Below are positions 21,945 to 31,253 of a stretch of DNA of 64,000 nt, one piece after another. Every line of letters begins with the position of its first letter. The first letter of the stretch is position 1. The translations under genes were made by a program, and so were the position numbers. Below the pieces are notes generated by a model, which was not told where the DNA came from, searched no databases, and worked only from the letters and a program-made list of their open reading frames with translations. The DNA comes from Portulaca oleracea (lineage: Eukaryota; Streptophyta; Magnoliopsida; Caryophyllales; Portulacaceae). The stretch covers positions 32,308,644 through 32,372,643 of the forward strand of contig CM055875.1 in the NCBI GenBank assembly GCA_029582165.1, given 5' to 3'.

Positions 21945-22765
21945 CAGCGGCCATCATCGGGCCCTCACAATGCGATGACAGCGGCCACCATCGGGCCCTC
22001 ACAATACGAGGATACACTTTTCAGCGGCCATCATCGGGTCCTCACAATGCGATGACAGCGGCCATCATCGGGCCCTCACAATGCGATGACAGCAGCCACC
22101 ATCGGGCCCTCACAATACGAAGACACACTTTTCAGCGGCCATCATCGGGCCTTAACAATACATGACATCAGCCGTCGCCGGGCTAATACGCGACACTTCA
22201 TCACCAGCGGCCGTCATCGGGCCCTAACAATACATGACACCATTAGCGTCAGCGCTAATACGCCGACATTTCTCTACCACGCCGCCATCCGGGCCCTAAC
22301 AATACATGACATCATCACCGCCACGCTAGTACGCGACACTTCATCAATCGGCCATCATCGCCGGGCCTTCACAATGCGATGGCGCCATCGTCGCCTTCAC
22401 AATACGACGAGGCCAACGCCGGCCTTCACAATGCGATAGCGGCCATCATCGGGCCTTCACAATGCGATGGCGGCCATCATCGGGCCTTCACAATGCGATG
22501 GCGGCCATCATCGGGCCTTCACAATGCGATGGCGGCCATCGTCGGGCCTTCACAATGCGACGAGGGCCATTGTCGGGCCTTCACAATGCGACAAGGGCCA
22601 TCATCGGGCCTTCACAATGCGATGAACATCACATCTACATCGGCGCAGGACCCAGCTTCCAAGCGTCAACAGCGGCCATCGTCGGGCCTTCACAATGCGA
22701 CGAGGGCCATTGTCGGGCCTTCACAATGCGACAAGGGCCATCATCGGGCCTTCACAATGCGATGA
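21945..22765 (+). repeat. 31-bp tandem repeat array of element B
   Basis: Unit GCGGCCATCATCGGGCCTTC + ACAATGCGATG. It is regular at 22430-22620 and 22670-22765, with longer diverged forms before that. The 31-bp length rotates the frame, so all three frames stay open and repeat the same peptide in turn, which argues against coding. The array lies just upstream of the polypurine tract. Confidence 0.88.
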
Positions 22766-22890
22766 GCATCACATCTACATCGACGCAGGACCCGGCTTCC
22801 AAGCGTCAACCAGCTTCAGAACAGGCTTCTGATTCATATCCAAGATCATCAAGACTACTTTGATCATCGTTTTACTCAAACTCGATCAAA

Positions 22891-22902
22891 GTGGGGGCTA
22901 TC
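22891..22902 (+). other. Polypurine tract of element B
   Basis: GTGGGGGCTATC immediately before the 3' LTR start TGTAGACG, identical to that of element A. Confidence 0.75.
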
Positions 22903-24161
22903 TGTAGACGCTGAATTTTGTATCAGTATTTTTAGTGTCAGTTTTAGAAAATAGGCTAACCGATAAATGGCACGCAAGCCTCTTTCCACGAAAACTCCAA
23001 AAAATATACAAAGCCCAAATCACGGGAACACAGGTTGGTGGCGGAGCTCGGCTCCAACACCACAGAACGTCTGGTTCGATGGGCGGAGCTTAGCTCGCCC
23101 ACGAACCCGTCTGGGTTGATGGGCGAGTTGACTCCGCCCACAGGAACCCGTCTGGGTTCCTGGGCCCGTTTTCCTTCCAGGAACCCGTCTGGGTTTCTGT
23201 TGATTCCAGCGCGCGGCTTAACTTAGCCTCCAAACCTAAACCTAAACCTAATTCCCCTATAAATACCCACCATTCATCACCCACAAAAACACGGAATATA
23301 CTGGGAGTATTGACACTAATATATTCCTCTTCTCTTCTCCCTCCATTGCGTGCTTTATTTTAAGGTTAGCGTAGCTTTTTTTGTATTATTGTAACGTAAT
23401 CTTATTAGCTTTCTTTGTACTTTCTTTGTTTTTCGTTTCTTGCATGACATTAATGATAATATTATGAGATTTATCTAATTCCTTCCCCTTTTTCAAATCT
23501 GTCGCTTTAATTTAATTCTAGTAGAGTCCGTTCGTTTGAACGGGCGGGTTTGACGATCTTTATTGTCAAATCCGTAACCTTACCCCCGAATCCATCTTTG
23601 GGTTCGTAGGCCGGAGTCTATTTTTACTGGTTTGTTGTTTTATCCTGAAATTCAACTGGCGACTCTAACCTTTTTTTTTTTCTCCCCGAAAACCTTTTTT
23701 TTATTTCTTCTTCTCGTGACAGATTACCCAGACGGGTTTCCCCGTCTTGTATTCACCCCGAGCCAGAGGCAGGAACCCAGACGGGTTCCTAGCTTTTTTT
23801 TTCCCTTATTTGGCCTGTTGGAACCCAGACGGGTTCCTGGGTGTTTTGTTTCCCCTTGCTTGGCCTGTTGGAACCCAGACGGGTTCCTAGCTTATTTTTT
23901 CTTTTTTTTTGGGTTTTTCTCTCTTTGAACCCAGCCGGGTTCCTTCTTTTCTTTTTTTCTTTTTTTTTCTTTTCTTTCTCTTTTGTCTTTTTTAAGAAAA
24001 TTGAGTTTCGGGGTAAATTAACTTGTTAACCAAGCATCCTTAATAGTTCAACTTTAATTAAGGGTAAGCAATCCTAGTCGGCTCCCAATTTAAAAAAAGA
24101 GAACATCCTCTCTTTTAAGTAGCGCCGCGAAGAGGTCCTTCGGATTTTTTCGGGGTCTACA
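22903..24161 (+). repeat. 3' LTR of element B (complete)
   Basis: 1259 bp, TGTAGACG...GGTCTACA. It contains a TATA box (23258-23265) and, from 23770 to 23935, four AGAC dyads spaced about 50 bp. The end region (24010-24161) resembles the matching end of the element A LTR. Confidence 0.88.
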
Positions 24162-25580
24162 GACTTGGGAGTTTTTTTGTGTTGACCTAGGAGTAATTGT
24201 TTTTCTTCACCTTAAAATTTGATTTTGACGACTTGGTAGTCTTGAATTTGGCTGACTTGGAAGTCATCAATTTATTTGACTTGGAAGTCGGTTGGTTTGA
24301 TGACTTAAGAGTCTGAAGTTTGTTGACTTGAAAGTCTTTGGATTTGCTAACGTAAGAGTCGTATGCATCGTTGATATGGGAATCTCGAATTTTATTGATT
24401 TGGAAGTCGTGATCTTGACTTGTGAGCCCTTTCATTTTGTTAATTTGAATTTGGTTGACTTGTGAGTCTTTCATTTTGTCGACTTGGGAGTCAGGAGACT
24501 TGTTGATACGGGAGTTCGACTGACTTGGATGTCTTTGTAGTGTTGTTGACTTGGAAGTCAATGGATTTTGTGACTTAAAAGTTTTGAAGTTTGTTGATTT
24601 GAAAATCTCGAATTTTTGTGGACTTAGAAGTCTTTAATATTTGTCAACTTGGAAATCGGTGAATTTAGTGACTTGAGAGTCTTGAAATTTGTTGATTTGA
24701 GAGTCTTGAATTTTTGCTGACTTGCAAATCTTGTAGATTGCTGACTTGGAAGTCATTGTCTTCTTTTTTCTTGACTTTTGAGTCTTTCATTTTGTTGATT
24801 TCAATTTGGATGACTTGTGAGTCTATGACTTGAAAGTTTTGAATTTCGACTTGAGAGTCTTTAACTTTGGTGACTTGAGAATTTGACTTGAAAGCCTTGG
24901 GTTTGGACTTTTACAATTCTTTCGCGGTGATGACTTGGAAGTCTTGGATTTTGACTTGGGAGTCTTTACTTTTGGTGACTTGAGAGCCTTTTTCTTGAAA
25001 GTTTGGGATTTGGACTTGTAATTCTTTGGTGTTGATGAATTGGAAGTCTTGGATTTTGATTTGAAATTTTTTTTTGTGGATGACTTGGAAGTCTTAAATT
25101 TTTGACTTGCGAGTCTTGATGCGGATGACTTGGAAGTCTTGAATTCTGACTTGTGAGTCCTTTTTTTGGATGACTTGGAAGTCTTGAATTTTTTACTTGT
25201 GAGTCTTGATTTGAATGACTTGGAAGTTTTGAATTTTAACTTTTTTTTGTGTGAATCTTGAATTTTTTTTTTGTGAGTCTTTATGTGAATGACTTGAAGT
25301 CTTGAATTTTTTGACTTGTGAATGACTTTAGTCTTGAATTTGGATGACTTGGAAGTCTTGAATTTTGACTTGTGAGTCCTTTTTTTGGATGACTTGGAAG
25401 TCTTGAATTTTTGACTTGTGAGTCTTGATTTGAATGACTTGGAAGTTTTCAATTTTGACTTGTGAGTCTTTTTTTTTTTTTGGTAAATGACTTGAAAGTC
25501 TTGAATTTTTGACTTGTGAGTCTTTATGTGGATGACTTGGAAGTCTTGAACTTTTGACCAGGAAAGTCTTCAAAATTTGT
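24162..25580 (-). repeat. 45-bp tandem repeat array of C2
   Basis: The C1 array in reverse: GACTTGGAAGTCTTGAATTTT and GACTTGTGAGTC halves. Strongly diverged on the left (24162-24800), regular on the right (24950-25570). With a 15-codon period it yields Lys/Ser-rich open frames of up to 209 residues on the minus strand, with no domain. Confidence 0.85.
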
Positions 25581-25585
25581 TGACT

Positions 25586-26055
25586 TTACCCGTCGATTCT
25601 TTTATCTTTCTCTTTGCTTTCTATTCTCAATGTAGCCTCAAGCTTGGCAGTCTTTTCTTCCATGTTAACAGCTCCAAATGTTATCACCGTCATAACGAAG
25701 GTATAAGTAGATTCAATCTCTGCTTGCGAGAAGATAGATTCTTCTTCAGAAGAGTATTCTTCACTGGAGTAGCCATGGTCTTCAAAGCCCTCAAATCGTT
25801 AGAGTCCACAAGGTAAAGTCTGCTTTGAGGCGAAGGTAATCGTAGTTGGCTTCCAAGATTGAGGAGCCCTTTGAGTTGTTGCCCCCAACGTGATGGAGCC
25901 GGTAATTGGATTTTTAAGTAATTGAGTTGGTGCATTCACCGTTGGTTTTTCTAGCGTCGTAAAAATAGTAGCGGTGACAGTTGCAATCCTTCGAGTCGTT
26001 GCTCAAACGATGTGACACATGTAGTTGTTGACCCCTGGGATGAAGCTTGAGTCAT
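25586..26055 (-). pseudogene. C2 gag-like leader, frameshifted
   Basis: Inverted copy of 974-1260 plus 13763-13950, uninterrupted by element A. Relative to C1 it has a one-base deletion near 26010 (TCGTTTGAGC against TCAAGCGGAGC), which shifts the N-terminal frame. The downstream part still reads QQLKGLLNLGSQLRLPSPQS. It gives the undisrupted form of the site where A inserted in C1. Confidence 0.5.
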
Positions 26056-26160
26056 CCTCCTTGTTGAGAGTCGAGAGACAACTTTCTAGGGTGTCATCAC
26101 GTCGCTTGAGTCGAATGTTGAACTTGATTTCTTGGAAAAGGAGATGAGAGGCAGAGATGT

Positions 26161-26180
26161 CCCACCGGGCGTGCCAAATT
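26161..26180 (-). other. Primer-binding site of C2
   Basis: On the minus strand this reads TTTGGCACGCCCGGTGGG next to the LTR end, like the C1 site. Confidence 0.6.
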
Positions 26181-27156
26181 TGTAAACACAAATTTCAAAT
26201 CTAAAATAAATAGAGACAAGAAATAAGTGCACAAATATAATTTTATATAATTGTATTAATTTCAAAGAATTTTGGGTACAATCTCTGTATTAAATACAAT
26301 AAAGTAGTCCTCTGATTCGATCTCCTGAAATTTGGGTGAGCCGAGGGCGCGGACGCTTGATCTCGATCTCGAATGTAGGTTTAGCTGAAGAACTCTATAG
26401 CAGTTCTTGAGCATTGATCTCCTTAGTGCTTGGTAGCTGGAGGCTTGCTCGAAGGTTGACCGTTTGCAGGTTGACTGTTGGTTGCAGTTTCTTCTAGTTC
26501 TTCGATGCGAGGGCTTGAGCGCTTGGTCTCGATCGATGAACCAGACGAAGAAGATGACTGCAGTCTTTGATGCGAAGAACAGAAGTTGTTGAACTAGTAG
26601 GTGTTGGTCCTTGGCGCTTGATAGCTGGAGGTCGCTTGTAGTTCGATCTTCTAAAGGCTTTGCAGGTCCCGTCGAAGAACTCTGTAGCAGTTCTTGATCT
26701 TGACGCTGTAGATGCTTGGAGCTTTTGCAGACCTTGATCCGATCCTTGACGCTTGGTAGCTGGAGGCCGCTGGCAGTTTGATCTCCTGGAGCCTCTGGAG
26801 TGCAGAATGTCGAATGCCGCCGGGGTAGACTGCAGTGTGTGTTGAAAATGAGGGAGATGATCTCTATTTATAAGCTCTGGAGGCATAGGGTTGCCTAGGG
26901 TTTGAGTTGGGCTTTGGGCTTGGGCCCAAGTTAATTAATTATTCATTTAACTTTAAATAAAGAAATAATTAATATTTTCTGCATCATAATTGACACGTGT
27001 CTTGACGCTATTGGCCAAGATATATTTCCATTTAAAATTTAATTAAATGGACCGCCGTAATTAATTTTACATGTGGCGGACAATAATTGGCCAAATAAAT
27101 TTAATTTATTTCCACGTGTCATCTTCTGATTTGTCGACAAATTTTTGCCTCCTACA
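26181..27156 (-). repeat. LTR of C2
   Basis: 976 bp. On the minus strand it starts TGTAGGAGG (27156) and ends TGTTTACA (26181). It matches 1-848 inverted and has the TATA box inverted at 26866-26873. Confidence 0.8.
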
Positions 27157-27446
27157 CGTTGCATTCTTCTATTTTAGATTTTACTTCACAATAGATTCAC
27201 GAATAATGCAAAAATGACATGAACATTCACAATCTTTAAGAAGTTGTTGCAATTCTTCTAGATATGTCTGGTAAGGACTTGGCTTCGATCGGTTGCTTCT
27301 ATTGCAAATTTAGTATTATAACTCCATTCCATTTAATTGATCATGGCTATATTTCAAATAATTAACATGTCTACCTTTCGTCCTATATAGCGAGAAGCGC
27401 TAATATATGTTATGTGTCATATTACCCAAGCACTTACAACATTAGT
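27157..27446. other. AT-rich spacer
   Basis: No gene, repeat boundary or promoter recognised between the C2 LTR and the L1 tail. Confidence 0.4.
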
Positions 27447-27619
27447 TTTTTTTTTTTTTTAACAAGGTAAGTGACAGAGGTGGTTAAGGGTTCCTTCTCA
27501 CAAGAATCCCACCCACCCTATCTTCATACAAGATATTATTGAACTCTCTATCATCTATCTGACCCCAATTTTTAGCTGCCAGCAAATTGTGACATTTTTT
27601 TTAAAGTCAGGCAGCTGCT

Positions 27620-28038
27620 CTATTCGCTTCTTTGTAAATATGGGAGATATTGCTCCAAGTGAACTTTGAGAGGAGGTAACGTATATCATCAACCAGGTGT
27701 CAAATCTGTCAGGGGATCGCGAAATTACCCAAGATGACTTGAGTTACCACCAGATTATCACCTTCTATAAAGATGTTAGAGTAACTTGAATTTGTCGCTT
27801 CCTGTAGCCCATCCCTTAATTCTCTTGCTTCCGCAACAATGATTGGGGAGTGACCATAGCTCCCTGCACCTGCTTTGATCACTGCTCCCCTCCAATCCCT
27901 GAGAAGGAATCCTCCAACCGCCGAACTTTGAATACGTGAACCATCAAAATTGAGTTTAATGCTTCCACGAGGGGGTGCCTGCCACTTTACTAGTTTATTT
28001 GTAGGAAACCCCCTAAGTGTTTTGTACCTAGCCTCCAC
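27620..28038 (-). pseudogene. LINE RNase H domain (plant L1 type)
   Basis: The frame shows KLNFDGSRIQSSAVGGF (first Asp), VAEARELRDGL (Glu) and IEGDNLVV (Asp). A stop at 27709 cuts it. The His motif (HIYKEANRAAA) continues beyond the stop at about 27615-27650. Enzymatically dead as written. Confidence 0.75.
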
Positions 28039-28292
28039 CCCACTCAGCTCTAAAGAATTCCTTATTTTCCATTACGTAGTCTGCTTTTTTGCCTGGATTA
28101 GATTACCTAAGGGATTATGAATAATGTTCCTAAAATCTATATCATTCCAACTTTTCCACAAGATCCACAGAAGGAAAACTCCACGGATAATAGTTTTGTT
28201 ATTACTATCTCTCTTCCAATTTCCTATTAGTTGTTCTAAAGTTGGACTTGACTGGTCAATGTGGACTAAAGGAAGCCAGTGATATTGATGCG

Positions 28293-28838
28293 CTAAATTT
28301 CATACCCTCTTAGCAAGGGGCACTCCCAAAAAGTATGCTCATTAGATTCTAGGTCTTCTTGGCAAACGGGGCAGAGAGAGCCTAGGTTAATTCCTCGATG
28401 GAAAAGGTTCCCTCTAGCGGGAAGAGCATTTCGTAAACCTTGCCACAAAAAGATTTTAAATTTTGGAGGAAGATCAAGTCTCCAAATCCAATTAAACTCC
28501 CATTTCTCTAGCCTATCATTATTTTGCTGAGCAATAGAGGTTGCAGTTTTCGTAGAGAATTTCCCTGAACCTGTAAAACCCCAACAGATAGCATCTTGTA
28601 CTTCAACCCAGGGAATCGATGTACCCAAGATTTTCTGGATAACATTCTCATCATTAGTGAGTGTCCTGATCCTCGGCACATTCCAAGTCTTGTCTGGTCT
28701 AATAAAATTATCTACCGTGACTTCCCTATTTTGTATATCTCCTTCTTCCTGGTTAATCATCTCTAGGATTGTACGATCATCACACCACCTGTCTTTCCAG
28801 AATTTTATCTTCCTTCCATTAGCTAGAATCCATCTCAT
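28293..28838 (-). pseudogene. LINE RT C-terminal zinc-binding region (zf-RVT)
   Basis: A 181-residue frame with GRKIKFWKDRW, WIWRLDLPPKFKIFLWQGL and a CPVC...H-x3-C finger (CPVCQEDLESNEHTFWECP). It is the part between reverse transcriptase and RNase H in plant L1 ORF2. The 5' end coincides with the truncation. Confidence 0.75.
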
Positions 28839-28840
28839 AC

Positions 28841-29219
28841 CTATTGTGCAAAATCGAAAAACAATTCAAAAAACACAAAACTAAAATCCACGAAAAAAAA
28901 GAATGAAGAAGCATTAGTAATCCATGTAGATAATCATCATTAGTGCAAAGAGTTAAAAAACAAAGGTACTCAACAAAGCAACAATAGTATAACACACATA
29001 GATAAAGAATATGCTAACCTGATTAAAATGAGGATTATGCGTTTTCACACTGTAGAGTATGGATGATATAGAAAATGAACTTGTAGTAAGGAGCATATTG
29101 ATAGTTGCCAACATGCAGATGGTATAAAGATTGTGTTTTTATAGGTAGGTTTCGGTTTAGGGTTTTTAGGATAGATTAGTATTAATTAGAGATAGATACT
29201 AATAAGAGTTTTACAACAG
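28841..29219. other. AT-rich spacer with short direct repeat
   Basis: No gene recognised. From 29215 GAGGTAGAGTCCTAATTAGATTTGG is duplicated in tandem, which already belongs to the adjacent Helitron-like repeat. Confidence 0.4.
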
Positions 29220-29525
29220 GTCGAGAGGTAGAGTCCTAATTAGATTTGGGTGAGAGGTAGAGTCCTAATTAGATTTGGTGGGAGTTAGACTCCTAATTGG
29301 GTTGGGAAGTAGATTTCTAGTTAGATAAGGTAAATTTTTAATCTAATTCTTGATTATTATTTTTCAAATCGATTTTTTTTATTATTATTTCATGGGCAAG
29401 AATTTTTTACTGTATTTTTAAATCAATTTTTTTTCTTTAATATGATTGGTCAATAAGTCCTACAATCACTCCGAGTTGAGTATTTCAAATTTCGAATATA
29501 TTATTTTTATATTATTATAGATTAC
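29220..29525 (-). repeat. Helitron-like 5'-end repeat copy
   Basis: Inverted relative to 42841-43090. On the minus strand it begins after an A with TCTATAATAATATAAAAATA, matching the A|TC start of plant Helitrons, then GAGTGATTGTAGG and CCAATC. Confidence 0.55.
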
Positions 29526-29635
29526 GTAGTTGGAATTCTTATATATCTGATCGTCATGCTTTAGTCGTATTCTTCATTATTTTGGTCATTTATTCTCTAT
29601 ATTATTTGTATTGGTATTCATATACCTAAATGACT

Positions 29636-29664
29636 CCCATTCGAAAGAATGGGTAAAAAACTAG
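29636..29664 (+). mobile_element. Helitron 3' terminus
   Basis: A perfect 7-bp hairpin CCCATTC-GAAA-GAATGGG, then TAAAAAA and CTAG followed by T. This is the hairpin-spacer-CTRR|T signature of Helitron 3' ends. Its 5' end was not identified. Confidence 0.6.
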
Positions 29665-30908
29665 TAGTAATTAAGAGAGAGAGACGGCAAAGGCACAAAG
29701 AAGAATGAATAGAGCGACCAGTGAACACGCAATCGGGGATTTTTCATGCCACCCAAGGGAGAATTATATCTACGACTTCTTGGCTTGATTTAATAAAGGG
29801 AAGTTTGATTCCATTTATGCAAAAATATATGAAAAAAATATAAAAATGTTTTTTTAAAGGAAAATAAAGACAATTAGGTCCTATATATTTTCTATTTTTT
29901 CGGTCTTGCTTCCTTATATGTGGAAAAAAATATGAAAATAAGGGAAATAAGTAATTCTTAATGGATAATTTGATATGTTTTAATAAAATCTAGAAATGGG
30001 CCTTATGCGGTCCTTTAGGAAGTAGATTATTCGGCAATAACGTTTACTGTTTTGATCGGTCTAAATGGTAATTTATTAAATTTTAAATTATTCGGTAAAA
30101 TAGTGTTTTGTATTAGTGACCTGATCCCCTCCCGAGCTCTCCTCAACCTTGATGTGAGTTTCCCGGCCCTGTTGGAAGAGTATTGGGTGAAGTCATGGAC
30201 GACCGATCTCCACATCATCCTCAAGTTCTTCCGGGCATTCAATGAGGGTCCTTCCCGAACCTCCATGGTGTCTCGGGCCATCCCTGAGCCCAATTGAAGA
30301 CCTTGGGTCGGGCCGACATCAGCACCAATAATTTCCAGCTCGAGCTCGGGTTCATTTTCAGCTAAAGGGCTCTGTATTGGGCATGGAAGAAGGCTAGGAA
30401 AAAGTCATGAGGGAACAAGACCAAGCCAAGAGGAGCTAGTTGAATAATATAATGTTTTTGGGCAAAATTGGACAATAAGAAATGACATGTCTTCACTCTT
30501 TTGATTATATCTCATTCGATATAACTGTGATGACTATGAAATTTACTGAGCTTATAGTACACATTGAGAGTTTTCTATCGATATATTATATGACCAAATC
30601 CAAGTTAAAACGAAGAAGGTTTGCGCGTTGGAAGTCAGCAGACCCGACAAGCCCCTGTAGGTGCTGACTGCGCTTCATGGATGCTAGTTTTGTCTGGGTA
30701 TCACCAACCACGCCTCACGTTGTTTCTTCGCCCCCAGCTCTCTGGGTTAGGCGTTTGCTGCGCCTCAGCGCCTAACCCTGACGCGATTTCTTTTTCCTCA
30801 TTTTTCGGCTATTGTCTTCCTCCCCTCCCCATATATATTGTATTGGCTTATTGGAAAACTTAGACACTTTGAATAAAGAATTTTGGGTATTTGCCAACCC
30901 TTTCCTCT

Positions 30909-30956
<48 letters not shown>

Positions 30957-31190
30957 GAGTACCCCCTTCAGAGCTTGTAGTGTGGACTCCTTCTTCAAGC
31001 TTGGTGAGGGTTTCAATGGAGTTTCAATGAGTATTGATGGTCAAGCCTTTATGTATCTTTTGAACTCTAAGTTTAATCTTGGTGATTATTCTTTATAGAT
31101 TGTCCATATCTTGTCAAACTTTTATTCATTTGGGGTATTTGATATCTAGATCTACTCCATTATTAGAGTTTGGGTTGTGTTGTGTGTGTG
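29665..31190. other. Spacer with (TC)21 microsatellite; no gene assigned
   Basis: 30913-30954 is a pure TC run. 30027-30293 on the minus strand holds an 88-codon frame (MGSGMARDTMEVREGPS...) with no domain I recognise. 30830-31090 looks like transcribed leader sequence (TATATATA at 30828-30838, pyrimidine tract, short ATG frame), but no product can be named. The LINE at 31191 is inserted at its right edge. Confidence 0.35.
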
Positions 31191-31253
31191 TTTTTTTTTT
31201 TTTTTGAAGGATAGCAGGTAAACTTATATTAATAAACCATCCATCAGTACATA

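Larger units (their letters stand above)
15109..24161 (+). mobile_element. Element B: Tat/Ogre-like Ty3/gypsy retrotransposon, non-autonomous, nested in C2 array
   Basis: It begins TGTAGACGC at 15109, ends GGTCTACA at 24161, and is flanked by the 5-bp duplication GACTT (15104-15108 and 24162-24166). Order: partial 5' LTR, leader, intact-length gag, a short unassigned frame, non-coding middle, remnant of the antisense PMD gene, 31-bp tandem array, polypurine tract, complete 3' LTR. No protease, polymerase or integrase motif is present. The LTR copies differ by many small indels, so B is older than A. Its LTRs belong to a different subfamily from A but share the terminal hexamers, the dyad motif and the polypurine tract. 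Confidence 0.9.
27447..28840 (-). mobile_element. 5'-truncated L1-type LINE fragment
   Basis: A T-run at 27447-27461 is the poly(A) tail of a minus-strand element. Reading away from it are an RNase H domain and a reverse-transcriptase zinc-binding region. Everything before the zf-RVT part (endonuclease, RT) is absent, as expected for incomplete target-primed reverse transcription. No clear target duplication was found. Confidence 0.8.

Noticed and set aside
22086..22863. Three overlapping plus-strand frames
   Set aside because: The same 31-bp repeat read in three frames.
24823..25452. 209-residue Lys/Ser-rich frame
   Set aside because: Pure translation of the 45-bp array; the frame is broken elsewhere in the same array. 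Mentioned as a finding only.
30027..30293. 88-codon minus-strand frame
   Set aside because: No homology recognised and no neighbours to support it; left as part of a spacer.
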